The translations under genes were made by a program, and so were the position numbers. A DNA stretch of 22,571 nucleotides from an uncultured Sneathia sp. Its GTDB lineage: Bacteria; Fusobacteriota; Fusobacteriia; Fusobacteriales; Leptotrichiaceae. This document shows, piece after piece, positions 1-6,961 of the stretch. Position 1 is the first letter of the stretch; each line of letters begins with the position of its first letter. Location: the NCBI GenBank assembly GCA_902494065.1, contig CABURZ010000011.1, forward strand, positions 1-22,571. Reading direction: 5' to 3'. The notes beneath the pieces were generated by a model. That model was not told the DNA's origin, made no database searches, and saw nothing but the letters and a program-made list of their open reading frames with translations.

Positions 1-1
1 T

Positions 2-169
2 AAAGAAGGTAAAATTCCTTGTGTATTTTTAGTTGATGGGCTTAAAGTTACTAAAATATTAGAAGAATATCCTAATGATTTTAATGTTACAGATGAATTA
101 AGAGAAGATTATAGACAAGGGAAGTATAACGATTTAATAATATCAACCATAGTTAATGCCCTACTGTAA
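2..169 (+). CDS. C-terminal fragment of an unidentified protein, cut by window edge
   Basis: An open frame enters from the left edge and stops at TAA 167-169, giving 55 residues. The piece begins KEGKIPCVFLVDGLKV and ends IISTIVNALL. I do not recognise the family. The VFLVDG strand followed by a charged helical stretch looks like the end of a folded soluble protein; no membrane segment is visible. A palindromic hairpin follows three bases after the stop, and a decayed ATPase remnant lies after that, so this is probably accessory DNA. Whether the full gene is intact cannot be judged from this window. Confidence 0.45.
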   Translation, partial: KEGKIPCVFLVDGLKVTKILEEYPNDFNVTDELREDYRQGKYNDLIISTIVNALL

Positions 170-171
170 TA

Positions 172-206
172 CTTTCAAAAGTCAAAAATTTTTAAAGTTT
201 TGAAAG
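172..206. repeat. Inverted repeat, possible terminator of the upstream fragment
   Basis: CTTTCAAAA (172-180) is repeated in perfect inverted orientation as TTTTGAAAG (198-206). The 17-nt loop itself contains the palindrome AAAAATTTTT. The structure starts just after the stop at 169 and is not followed by a T tract. It may be a terminator or the scar of a rearrangement that brought the fragment next to the ATPase remnant. Confidence 0.5.
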
Positions 207-395
207 CGAGATAACATTAAGATAATAACAGGTATGAGAAGAGGCTATGATGTATATGTAGGTAAGTTATATCAAAAAGAAGTAGACTTTATAGCTATAA
301 AAAATGATGAGAAAATATATATACAGGTTTGTGATAATATATCTAGTGAATTAACCCCTTTAACATCAATTAAAGATGCTTATCCTATAAATTAA
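204..395 (+). pseudogene. Remnant of an AAA ATPase with DUF4143 domain, internally deleted
   Basis: After an in-frame TGA at 201-203, the frame reads KRDNIKIITGMRR and then at once RGYDVYVGKLYQKEVDF and IAIKNDEKIYIQV, ending at TAA 393-395. The first part resembles the start of AAA ATPases of the DUF4143 group, where ITGxRR is followed by the Walker A residues CGKS. The second part resembles the far C-terminal nuclease-like region of the same proteins (RGYDVYVGKL, DF, IYIQV). The roughly 300 residues that normally lie between them are missing, including Walker A lysine and Walker B. The C terminus is also damaged: a few residues are lost after NISSE, and the frame stops early after DAYP. The product cannot be functional. 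The family assignment is from memory of the motif pattern. Confidence 0.6.
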
Positions 396-402
396 AAATA
401 TA

Positions 403-436
403 AATATGCTAGTTTTTATTAGCATATTTTATTTTG
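403..436 (+). terminator. Rho-independent terminator upstream of mnmG
   Basis: AATATGCTA (403-411) pairs perfectly with TAGCATATT (420-428) across an 8-nt loop, and the right arm runs into a T-rich tract. It ends transcription coming from the decayed region and separates it from the mnmG operon. Confidence 0.75.
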
Positions 437-465
437 TTGCTTTTTATATTGAAAAATAGTAAAAT
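437..465 (+). promoter_or_regulatory. Candidate sigma-70-type promoter for the mnmG operon
   Basis: TTGCTT (437-442) and TAAAAT (460-465) are spaced by 17 nt. The -10 box matches 5 of 6 consensus bases and the -35 box 3 of 6. Transcription would start near 472. That puts the TTG at 465 and the ATG at 468 upstream of the transcript, and supports the ATG at 495 as the mnmG start. Confidence 0.5.
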
Positions 466-494
466 TGATGTATAAATTGAAAGGATTAGAAAAA

Positions 495-2348
495 ATGAAT
501 GAATATGACGTTATAGTAGTAGGTGCAGGTCACGCTGGTATTGAAGCAAGTCTTGCATGTGCAAGACTAGGTTTAAAAACAGGACTATTTACTATTTACC
601 TAAATACTATTGCACTCATGAGTTGTAATCCATCTATAGGAGGGCCTGGTAAGAGTCATTTAGTAAGTGAAATAGGTATGCTAGGTGGACAAATGGCAAA
701 ACATATAGATAGATATAATCTTCAACTTAAAAACTTAAATCATACTAAAGGGCTAGCAGCAAGAATAATACGTGCACAGGCTGATAAATATGAATATAGG
801 GTAAAAATGCGTGAAGTTGTTGAAAAACAAGAAAATTTGTCAGTAGTACAAGCTCATGTAATAGATTTAATAATAGAAAATAAAAAGGTTGTAGGTGTAG
901 TAGATAATTTAGGAATAAAGTATAAGGCTAAAGCTGTAATATTATGTACGGGTACATTTTTAGATGGAGAATATATAATAGGAGATGTTAAGTATTCATC
1001 AGGTAGAGCAGGAGAAGTAGCATCAATTAGATTAGCAAAATCTTTAAGAGATGCAGGAGTAGTTTTAGATAGATACCAAACAGCAACACCACCAAGACTT
1101 CTTAAAAGCTCCATTGATTTTTCAAAAATGCAAAGATTAGAAGCTAGTAGTACACCTCGATATTTTTCATATGAAACACATGAAAATATGTCTAAAATGT
1201 TGCCAACTTATCTAACACATACTACAAAAGAAACTATAGATGTAACTAAACAGATGCTACAATATTCTCCTATAGTAACAGGTATAGTAAGTACAAAAGG
1301 ACCAAGACATTGTCCATCACTAGATAGAAAGGTTATGAATTTTCCAGATAAATATGATCATCAAATATTTTTAGAGCAAGAATCAAGTGAAAGTGATGAA
1401 ATATATATTAATGGATTCACAACAGCTATGCCACCTTTTGCACAAGAAAAGATACTAAAAACAATAAAAGGGTTAGAGCATGCAAAAATTACAAGATATG
1501 GTTATGCTATAGAATATGACTTTATACCTGCATATCAAGCTAAATATACTCTAGAATCTAAAGTTATAGAGGGGCTATATACAGCAGGGACTATTAATGG
1601 AACAAGTGGATATGAAGAAGCTGCCGCTCAAGGATTTATTGCAGGAGTAAATGCTGCAAGAAAAATTTTAGGTAAGAGTGAAATAATTTTAGATAGAAAT
1701 GATGCATATATAGGTGTTATGATAGATGATATTATAACTAAAACAACGCCTGAGCCTTATAGAGTATTACCTTCACGAGCTGAGTATAGATTAACTTTAA
1801 GACAAGATAATACTTTTGTAAGATTATTAGACATATCCCGAGAAATAGGAATTTTATCTAAAGATACATTAGATTATCTTGAAAAATGTAGTAAAGATAT
1901 AGAGATTGAGATAGAAAGATTAAAAGGTATTAAAATATATCCTACAAAGGAAGTAAATGAAAAATTAAATAATATTAAAAATGGAGTGTCTATGAGTTCG
2001 CCTATGAGTGCATACGAATTTTTAGGTAGACAAGAAATAGATTATGAAAATTTAAGTGAATTTATAGAAACCATTAATTTAGAACCTATAGTTATAGAAC
2101 AAGTAGAAATAAATGCAAAATATCATAATTTTATACTTCGTGAAAAAAAACAAATAGAAGAGTATAAAAAATTAGAAAATATGAAAATTCCTAATGATAT
2201 AGATTATGAAAATATTAAGGGATTAAGCAATATCGCAAAATCTACTCTTATTTACTCAAAACCAATAAGTATTGCAAAAGCTATGCATTTAAGTGGTGTT
2301 ACGTATAATGATATTGCACTTTTGGTGGGATATATAAATGGAATTTGA
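495..2348 (+). CDS. mnmG: MnmG (GidA), tRNA U34 carboxymethylaminomethyl modification enzyme
   Basis: FAD-dependent enzyme that, with the GTPase MnmE, installs the carboxymethylaminomethyl group on wobble uridine 34 of certain tRNAs, using methylene-tetrahydrofolate and NADH. It acts in the cytoplasm. The 617-residue product has the normal family length. The N-terminal FAD motif GAGHAG is at residues 10-15. It is followed by the family signature CNPSIGGPGKSHL, the GPRHCPSL segment, GYEEAAAQGFIAGVNAA and PSRAEYRLTLRQDN. The C-terminal helical MnmE/tRNA-binding region (AKAMHLSGV) is complete. The start at 495 has AAGGAT about 9 nt upstream and gives the usual short N terminus before the Rossmann strand; upstream starts at 465 and 468 lack a suitable binding site. 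It is the first gene of the operon and overlaps the next by 11 nt. The usual partner gene mnmE is not in this window. Confidence 0.96.
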   Translation: MNEYDVIVVGAGHAGIEASLACARLGLKTGLFTIYLNTIALMSCNPSIGGPGKSHLVSEIGMLGGQMAKHIDRYNLQLKNLNHTKGLAARIIRAQADKYEYRVKMREVVEKQENLSVVQAHVIDLIIENKKVVGVVDNLGIKYKAKAVILCTGTFLDGEYIIGDVKYSSGRAGEVASIRLAKSLRDAGVVLDRYQTATPPRLLKSSIDFSKMQRLEASSTPRYFSYETHENMSKMLPTYLTHTTKETIDVTKQMLQYSPIVTGIVSTKGPRHCPSLDRKVMNFPDKYDHQIFLEQESSESDEIYINGFTTAMPPFAQEKILKTIKGLEHAKITRYGYAIEYDFIPAYQAKYTLESKVIEGLYTAGTINGTSGYEEAAAQGFIAGVNAARKILGKSEIILDRNDAYIGVMIDDIITKTTPEPYRVLPSRAEYRLTLRQDNTFVRLLDISREIGILSKDTLDYLEKCSKDIEIEIERLKGIKIYPTKEVNEKLNNIKNGVSMSSPMSAYEFLGRQEIDYENLSEFIETINLEPIVIEQVEINAKYHNFILREKKQIEEYKKLENMKIPNDIDYENIKGLSNIAKSTLIYSKPISIAKAMHLSGVTYNDIALLVGYINGI

Positions 2349-4005
2349 AAAGATTGAATATGTATTAGATTATGATATAAAGCGAGTATTTAATGTTATA
2401 TTAAAAACAAGAAGAAATATTGTTTTTAAAAACGAAAAATTAATAGAGGTGTGGTTAAAAAAGATGGAATATGAATTTATTTCATATTTTATGGAAGATA
2501 AGGCAAAAAAAATAACTATAACTATACGCTTAAAAAAATTGCAAAATACAAAAACAAGTATTTTAATAGAGTGTGAATACAAAAAAAGATCTGTTGTAGC
2601 AGATGTGTTTTCATACTTATTAATAAATGTAACTAAACAAATAAATGAATATATTGAAAATGTTAAAAAGGAGTTGAATTTGATGAATTTTAATTATAAA
2701 TATACAAAAAATGCGGTAGAAAAACATGAAATAGAGGCATTAAAACCATTTGCAAATCTTGCAAAAGATATTTTAGAAAAGGGAACAGGAGCAGGATCTG
2801 ATTTTTTAGGTTGGATAGATTTACCAAGAGATTATGATAAAGAAGAATTTGAAAGAATAAAAAAAGCTAGTCAAAAAATTAGATCTGATTCAGAAGCTTT
2901 AGTTGTAATAGGAATAGGTGGATCATATTTAGGTGCTAGAGCTGCTATAGAATTTTTATTACCTACATACTATAATCAGTTAAAAAAACCTGAAATATAT
3001 TTTGTTGGTACAAGCATTAGTTCTAATTATTTGCATGATATAGTGGAATTAGTTAAAGATAAAGATTTTTCAATAAATGTAATTTCAAAATCAGGTACTA
3101 CAACAGAACCCGCTATAGCATTTAGAGTGTTTAAAAAATTATTAGAAGAAAAATATGGTAAAGAAGAAGCATCTAAGAGAATTTATGCAACTACTGATAA
3201 GGAAAAAGGAGCATTAAAAACATTAGCAGATAGCGAAGGATATGAAACATTTGTTGTACCAGATAATGTTGGAGGTAGATTTTCAGTATTAACTGCAGTA
3301 GGATTACTTCCTATAGCAGCAGCTGGAATTGATATAGATGATCTTATGAGAGGTGCATATGATGCAAGTGTTGAATTTAAAAAGAATGAAAATTATGCAA
3401 TAGATTATGCTATATTAAGAAATATTTTATACAGAAAAGGTAAATTCATGGAAATATTTGTCAATTATGAACCACGTTTACATTATGTTTCAGAATGGTT
3501 AAAACAATTGTTTGCTGAATCAGAAGGTAAAGATTTTAAAGGAATTTATCCTACATCAGCTGATTTTTCAACAGATTTACACTCAATAGGTCAATCTATA
3601 CAAGAAGGTAGAAGAATGATGTTTGAAACTGTAATAAATATCAAAACTCCAGAACATGACATAGTTATAGAAAAAGATGAAAAAGACTTAGATGGACTTA
3701 ACTTTTTAGCAGGGGAAACTGTAGATTATGTTAATAAAATGGCATGTAAAGGTGTTACATTAGCACACTTTGATGGTAATGTTCCTATTATAGAAGTAGA
3801 AATAGAAAAGGCAGATGCATACAATCTTGGATATCTATTCTATTTCTTTGAAAAAGCAGTTGGTATATCAGGATATTTAAATGGAATTAATCCATTTAAT
3901 CAACCAGGTGTTGAAGCATACAAGAAAAATATGTTTGCACTACTAAAGAAACCAGGATATGAAAAAGAAACAAGTAGTATATTAAAAAGATTAGAAGAGG
4001 AATAA
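2338..4005 (+). CDS. pgi: Fused frame: small N-terminal domain plus glucose-6-phosphate isomerase
   Basis: Residues 116-555 are a complete glucose-6-phosphate isomerase, which interconverts glucose 6-phosphate and fructose 6-phosphate in glycolysis. Seen motifs are GIGGSYLGA, the phosphate loop SKSGTTTEP, signature 1 (DNVGGRFSVLTAVG), the catalytic-region segment TDLHSIGQ, and signature 2 ending NQPGVEAYKK with the catalytic lysine. About 440 residues is the normal short bacterial length. Residues 1-115 are extra: strand-rich, ending in an amphipathic helix (QINEYIENVKKEL), which vaguely resembles an SRPBCC/START-like fold. That guess is weak. The start at 2338 has GGTGGGA 7 nt upstream and overlaps mnmG by 11 nt. 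A second good ribosome binding site and ATG at 2683 would make Pgi alone. So the locus is either two genes whose stop was lost, or one fused gene giving two products. Confidence 0.9.
   Translation: MEFEKIEYVLDYDIKRVFNVILKTRRNIVFKNEKLIEVWLKKMEYEFISYFMEDKAKKITITIRLKKLQNTKTSILIECEYKKRSVVADVFSYLLINVTKQINEYIENVKKELNLMNFNYKYTKNAVEKHEIEALKPFANLAKDILEKGTGAGSDFLGWIDLPRDYDKEEFERIKKASQKIRSDSEALVVIGIGGSYLGARAAIEFLLPTYYNQLKKPEIYFVGTSISSNYLHDIVELVKDKDFSINVISKSGTTTEPAIAFRVFKKLLEEKYGKEEASKRIYATTDKEKGALKTLADSEGYETFVVPDNVGGRFSVLTAVGLLPIAAAGIDIDDLMRGAYDASVEFKKNENYAIDYAILRNILYRKGKFMEIFVNYEPRLHYVSEWLKQLFAESEGKDFKGIYPTSADFSTDLHSIGQSIQEGRRMMFETVINIKTPEHDIVIEKDEKDLDGLNFLAGETVDYVNKMACKGVTLAHFDGNVPIIEVEIEKADAYNLGYLFYFFEKAVGISGYLNGINPFNQPGVEAYKKNMFALLKKPGYEKETSSILKRLEEE
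2668..2685 (+). promoter_or_regulatory. Internal ribosome binding site and start codon for stand-alone Pgi
   Basis: AAGGAG at 2668-2673 lies 9 nt before ATG 2683-2685, inside and in frame with the larger reading frame. The ATG encodes residue 116 and begins MNFNYKYTKNAVEKHEIEAL, a typical Pgi N terminus. This is as strong as the other binding sites in the operon and suggests normal-length Pgi is made from here. Confidence 0.75.
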
Positions 4006-4006
4006 T

Positions 4007-6961
4007 ATGAAATTATATATCCTAAAGGAAAATAAGCCATATAAAGAAGTGAAATTGCATGGGGAAAATGGAATTTTTCTTTTCAAATTTGAAAAAATTC
4101 AAAGTGGATCGTATTCTTTTTATGTTACTATAGACAATAAAGTTTTGAATGTAACATATTCACATACAGCACCATTTGTAAAAACATTTGAGGCTAGTTT
4201 AGAAGAAAATGCAAGACCTAAACCTATTTCAGGATTTCAAAAAGGAACAGACCTATTAATAGAAGTAGATATAGATGAAGCAAAATTTATAATAAAGAAA
4301 ACTAAGTTTACACACCTTGTAGCAAAGTTTAATGAAAAAATAGAAAGTATAGCTATATCTGGAAGTTTTAATGACTGGAAGATAGATGATTTATCATGCA
4401 CTATTAAAAGTGATACTGAAGTTGAAACTACTTTAGCATTAGATAATGGATATTATGAATATAAATATATAATTAATGGTAAGTGGGAAGATTCTGAAAA
4501 TAGAAAATTAACTATAGGTGAAAACGGAAATTTATTTAAAAAGGCTAATTTAGGTATAGGAAAATTTGTAGAAGAAGCAATTGATTATGATATTAATAAA
4601 ATAACTAGCACACAGTATGAATTTACTTTAAGAACACAACTTAATGATGTAAGTCGTGCATATATTTGTTTGAAAGATAAAAAAAATAATATAGAAACTA
4701 TAAAAGAGTTAGAAAAATTTAGTGATCAAACTAAACATTTTGATTTTTTTAAACGTATTATAAGCTTTGATGATGATAAATTTTCATTTGATCTTGTGTT
4801 CATAATAGAAGATGGAGGTATTAAAGCGTATTTTAATGGCAAAAAAATAAAATATGAAAAAAATAAAAAAAATATAGAGTTTAATAAAAATACTGTATCT
4901 AATTTTTTCTATATACCTTCATGGGCAAAAGAAGCTATATGGTATAATATTTTTCCTGAAAGATTCTATAATAAAGATACGTACAATGATCCTATATTTA
5001 ATGAGCTAGGGCCTGAAAGCTTTGGAATTAACAAATTACATGAATATAAATTTATAGAAAAATATAAGTGGAAATTAAATAATATACAATTATCAAAATT
5101 TGATAGAAATAGATGGACCTCTGATTTTAGTGATAAGACTAATTGGGAAAAAATAGGAGAACAAGAATTTTCATATGATCTTAAATATGCTCGTATGTAT
5201 GGTGGAGATTTATTAGGTATAAAAGAGAAAATACCATATTTGAAAGACTTGGGTATAAATTCTATATGGCTTAATCCAGTGTTTTTCTCATATCAAAATC
5301 ATAAATATGGTTCAAATGATTTTAGACACATATCTCCTGATTTTGGAACTATAAGAACTACGGGTAGTAAACATAACATTAAAGTTTGTGAGAATCAAAA
5401 AACATATGTTGAAGTTTTAGGAGTAAATGCTAAGAATAACTCTGAATTAAAACTTTTAGAAATTAAACTAACAGGAGAAAATAAAGGTAAAAATGGTTAT
5501 TTAGAAACAGAAGATCCGTCTACTTGGGTTTGGACAGAATCTGATTTAATCATGGTGGATTTAATAAAAGAACTACATAAAAATGGTATTAGAGTAATTT
5601 TTGATGGAGTATTTAACCATAGTAGTGAGCATCATTGGAGTTTTAATCTTGCAATGGCACAAGGAAAAGATTCAAAATATGCTAAATGGTATAAGCATAT
5701 CGACTTTACATCTCATATACCTATAAGTGATGATATGAGTGAAGAAAAGGCTTATAAAACTCTTATGGAAAATAAGAAAAGATTAGATTATACATGTTGG
5801 GCAGGATTTAAGACATTACCTGAATTTGATTCTTTTAATGTGGATTATAAGGAATATATATTTAATATTGTTAGAAAATGGATGTTAGGTCCTGACGGAA
5901 AACAAAGCGATGATTTTACAGAAGATGATGGTATTGATGGATGGAGATTAGATGTACCTACTTGTCTTGAAAATCAAGATTTTTGGAAAGAATTTAGACA
6001 AGTTGTAAAGGATTGTAAAAAAGATTCTTACATTACTGGAGAAATTTGGAATAATGCAGCAGATGACGTTTCAAAAGGTGATAAATTTGATGCAGTAATG
6101 AATTATGAATGGCTAAAAACTGTTATAGGTTTTTTTATAAATAGATCACCTAATGGAGGGGTTTGCTATAAGCTAAAACCTACAGATTTTTTTAACGAAT
6201 TACGTGAAAAAAGAACGTGGTATCCTTATCAAGCTTTGCTTGCTATGCAAAATTTAAATGGATCTCATGATACTGACAGACTTTATTCAAGAATAGTAAA
6301 TGATAGAGTGGGTAGAGACCTAGAAGAAGGTAAACAGATAGAAAAAGGTTATAATAGTATAAGACCAGATTTAGCTAGTAATTATCATCCTAATACAACT
6401 ATAGACTGGAAAAATAGTAAAATTAAACCAAAACAAATTTTAAAATTAATTTCAGTATTTCAAATGACGTATATTGGAGCACCTATGATATATTATGGAG
6501 ATGAAGTTGGTATGTGGGGAGCTACAGATCCATATTGTAGAAAACCTATGTTATGGGATGAATATATGTATGATGATGAAAAAAATCCATCATACATAAA
6601 TAATGGAGAAATTTATTCTCAAATACCAGATCTAGAATTATTTGCATGGTATAAAAAAATTATTTCTATTAGAAAAAATAATTCAGTTTTAATTTATGGA
6701 AAATTTAAAGAACTATTTGCAGATGATAAAAATGATGTTATAATATACGAGAGGTATGATAAAAAAACATCGATTATTACTGCGATTAATAACTCTTTTG
6801 AAGATAAGTATATAACTTTTAAGTCATACCATAAGAATAAAGAATTTTTAGACTTGTTAACAAATAATAAAATTAAAACAAAATTAGAAGGGGAAATGGA
6901 TATACAACTTAATCCAAAAACAGCTATGATTTTGAAACTAAATAAGGAGGAAGATATATGA
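4007..6961 (+). CDS. Large cytoplasmic GH13 glycoside hydrolase (neopullulanase/cyclomaltodextrinase-like)
   Basis: A 984-residue alpha-amylase-family enzyme expected to cleave alpha-1,4 (perhaps also alpha-1,6) links in glycogen or maltodextrins. There is no signal peptide, so it acts in the cytoplasm. The N-terminal third holds beta-sandwich modules, including a glycogen-binding-like (CBM48/AMPK-type) segment, SGSFNDW through YYEYKYIINGKWED, around residues 117-165. The catalytic barrel begins near residue 304 (WAKEAIWYNIFPERFYN). Conserved region I is VIFDGVFNHS. Region II is GWRLDV, with nucleophile Asp649. Region III is GEIW, with acid/base Glu679. Region IV is NGSHDTD, with Asp755. All catalytic residues are present. 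About 60 residues are inserted between the SPDFGT loop and region I, including DPSTWVWTESD. The start is 1 nt after the pgi stop and uses AGAGG at the end of pgi. Exact specificity cannot be read from sequence. Confidence 0.88.
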   Translation: MKLYILKENKPYKEVKLHGENGIFLFKFEKIQSGSYSFYVTIDNKVLNVTYSHTAPFVKTFEASLEENARPKPISGFQKGTDLLIEVDIDEAKFIIKKTKFTHLVAKFNEKIESIAISGSFNDWKIDDLSCTIKSDTEVETTLALDNGYYEYKYIINGKWEDSENRKLTIGENGNLFKKANLGIGKFVEEAIDYDINKITSTQYEFTLRTQLNDVSRAYICLKDKKNNIETIKELEKFSDQTKHFDFFKRIISFDDDKFSFDLVFIIEDGGIKAYFNGKKIKYEKNKKNIEFNKNTVSNFFYIPSWAKEAIWYNIFPERFYNKDTYNDPIFNELGPESFGINKLHEYKFIEKYKWKLNNIQLSKFDRNRWTSDFSDKTNWEKIGEQEFSYDLKYARMYGGDLLGIKEKIPYLKDLGINSIWLNPVFFSYQNHKYGSNDFRHISPDFGTIRTTGSKHNIKVCENQKTYVEVLGVNAKNNSELKLLEIKLTGENKGKNGYLETEDPSTWVWTESDLIMVDLIKELHKNGIRVIFDGVFNHSSEHHWSFNLAMAQGKDSKYAKWYKHIDFTSHIPISDDMSEEKAYKTLMENKKRLDYTCWAGFKTLPEFDSFNVDYKEYIFNIVRKWMLGPDGKQSDDFTEDDGIDGWRLDVPTCLENQDFWKEFRQVVKDCKKDSYITGEIWNNAADDVSKGDKFDAVMNYEWLKTVIGFFINRSPNGGVCYKLKPTDFFNELREKRTWYPYQALLAMQNLNGSHDTDRLYSRIVNDRVGRDLEEGKQIEKGYNSIRPDLASNYHPNTTIDWKNSKIKPKQILKLISVFQMTYIGAPMIYYGDEVGMWGATDPYCRKPMLWDEYMYDDEKNPSYINNGEIYSQIPDLELFAWYKKIISIRKNNSVLIYGKFKELFADDKNDVIIYERYDKKTSIITAINNSFEDKYITFKSYHKNKEFLDLLTNNKIKTKLEGEMDIQLNPKTAMILKLNKEEDI

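Noticed and set aside
1..400. Insertion sequence or transposase at the left edge
   Set aside because: I found no transposase fragment or flanking target duplication; the decay is explained by an internal deletion in an ATPase gene.
465..494. Upstream TTG/ATG starts extending MnmG by 9-10 residues
   Set aside because: They fall on or before the predicted transcription start, lack a ribosome binding site, and family members begin just before the FAD motif, as the ATG at 495 does.
854..1114. Antisense open frame inside mnmG
   Set aside because: It is a shadow of the strong mnmG coding frame, with no binding site or family resemblance. The same applies to the antisense frames inside pgi, the GH13 gene, pepO, the nitroreductase, the oppA copies, the hydrolase and prfB.
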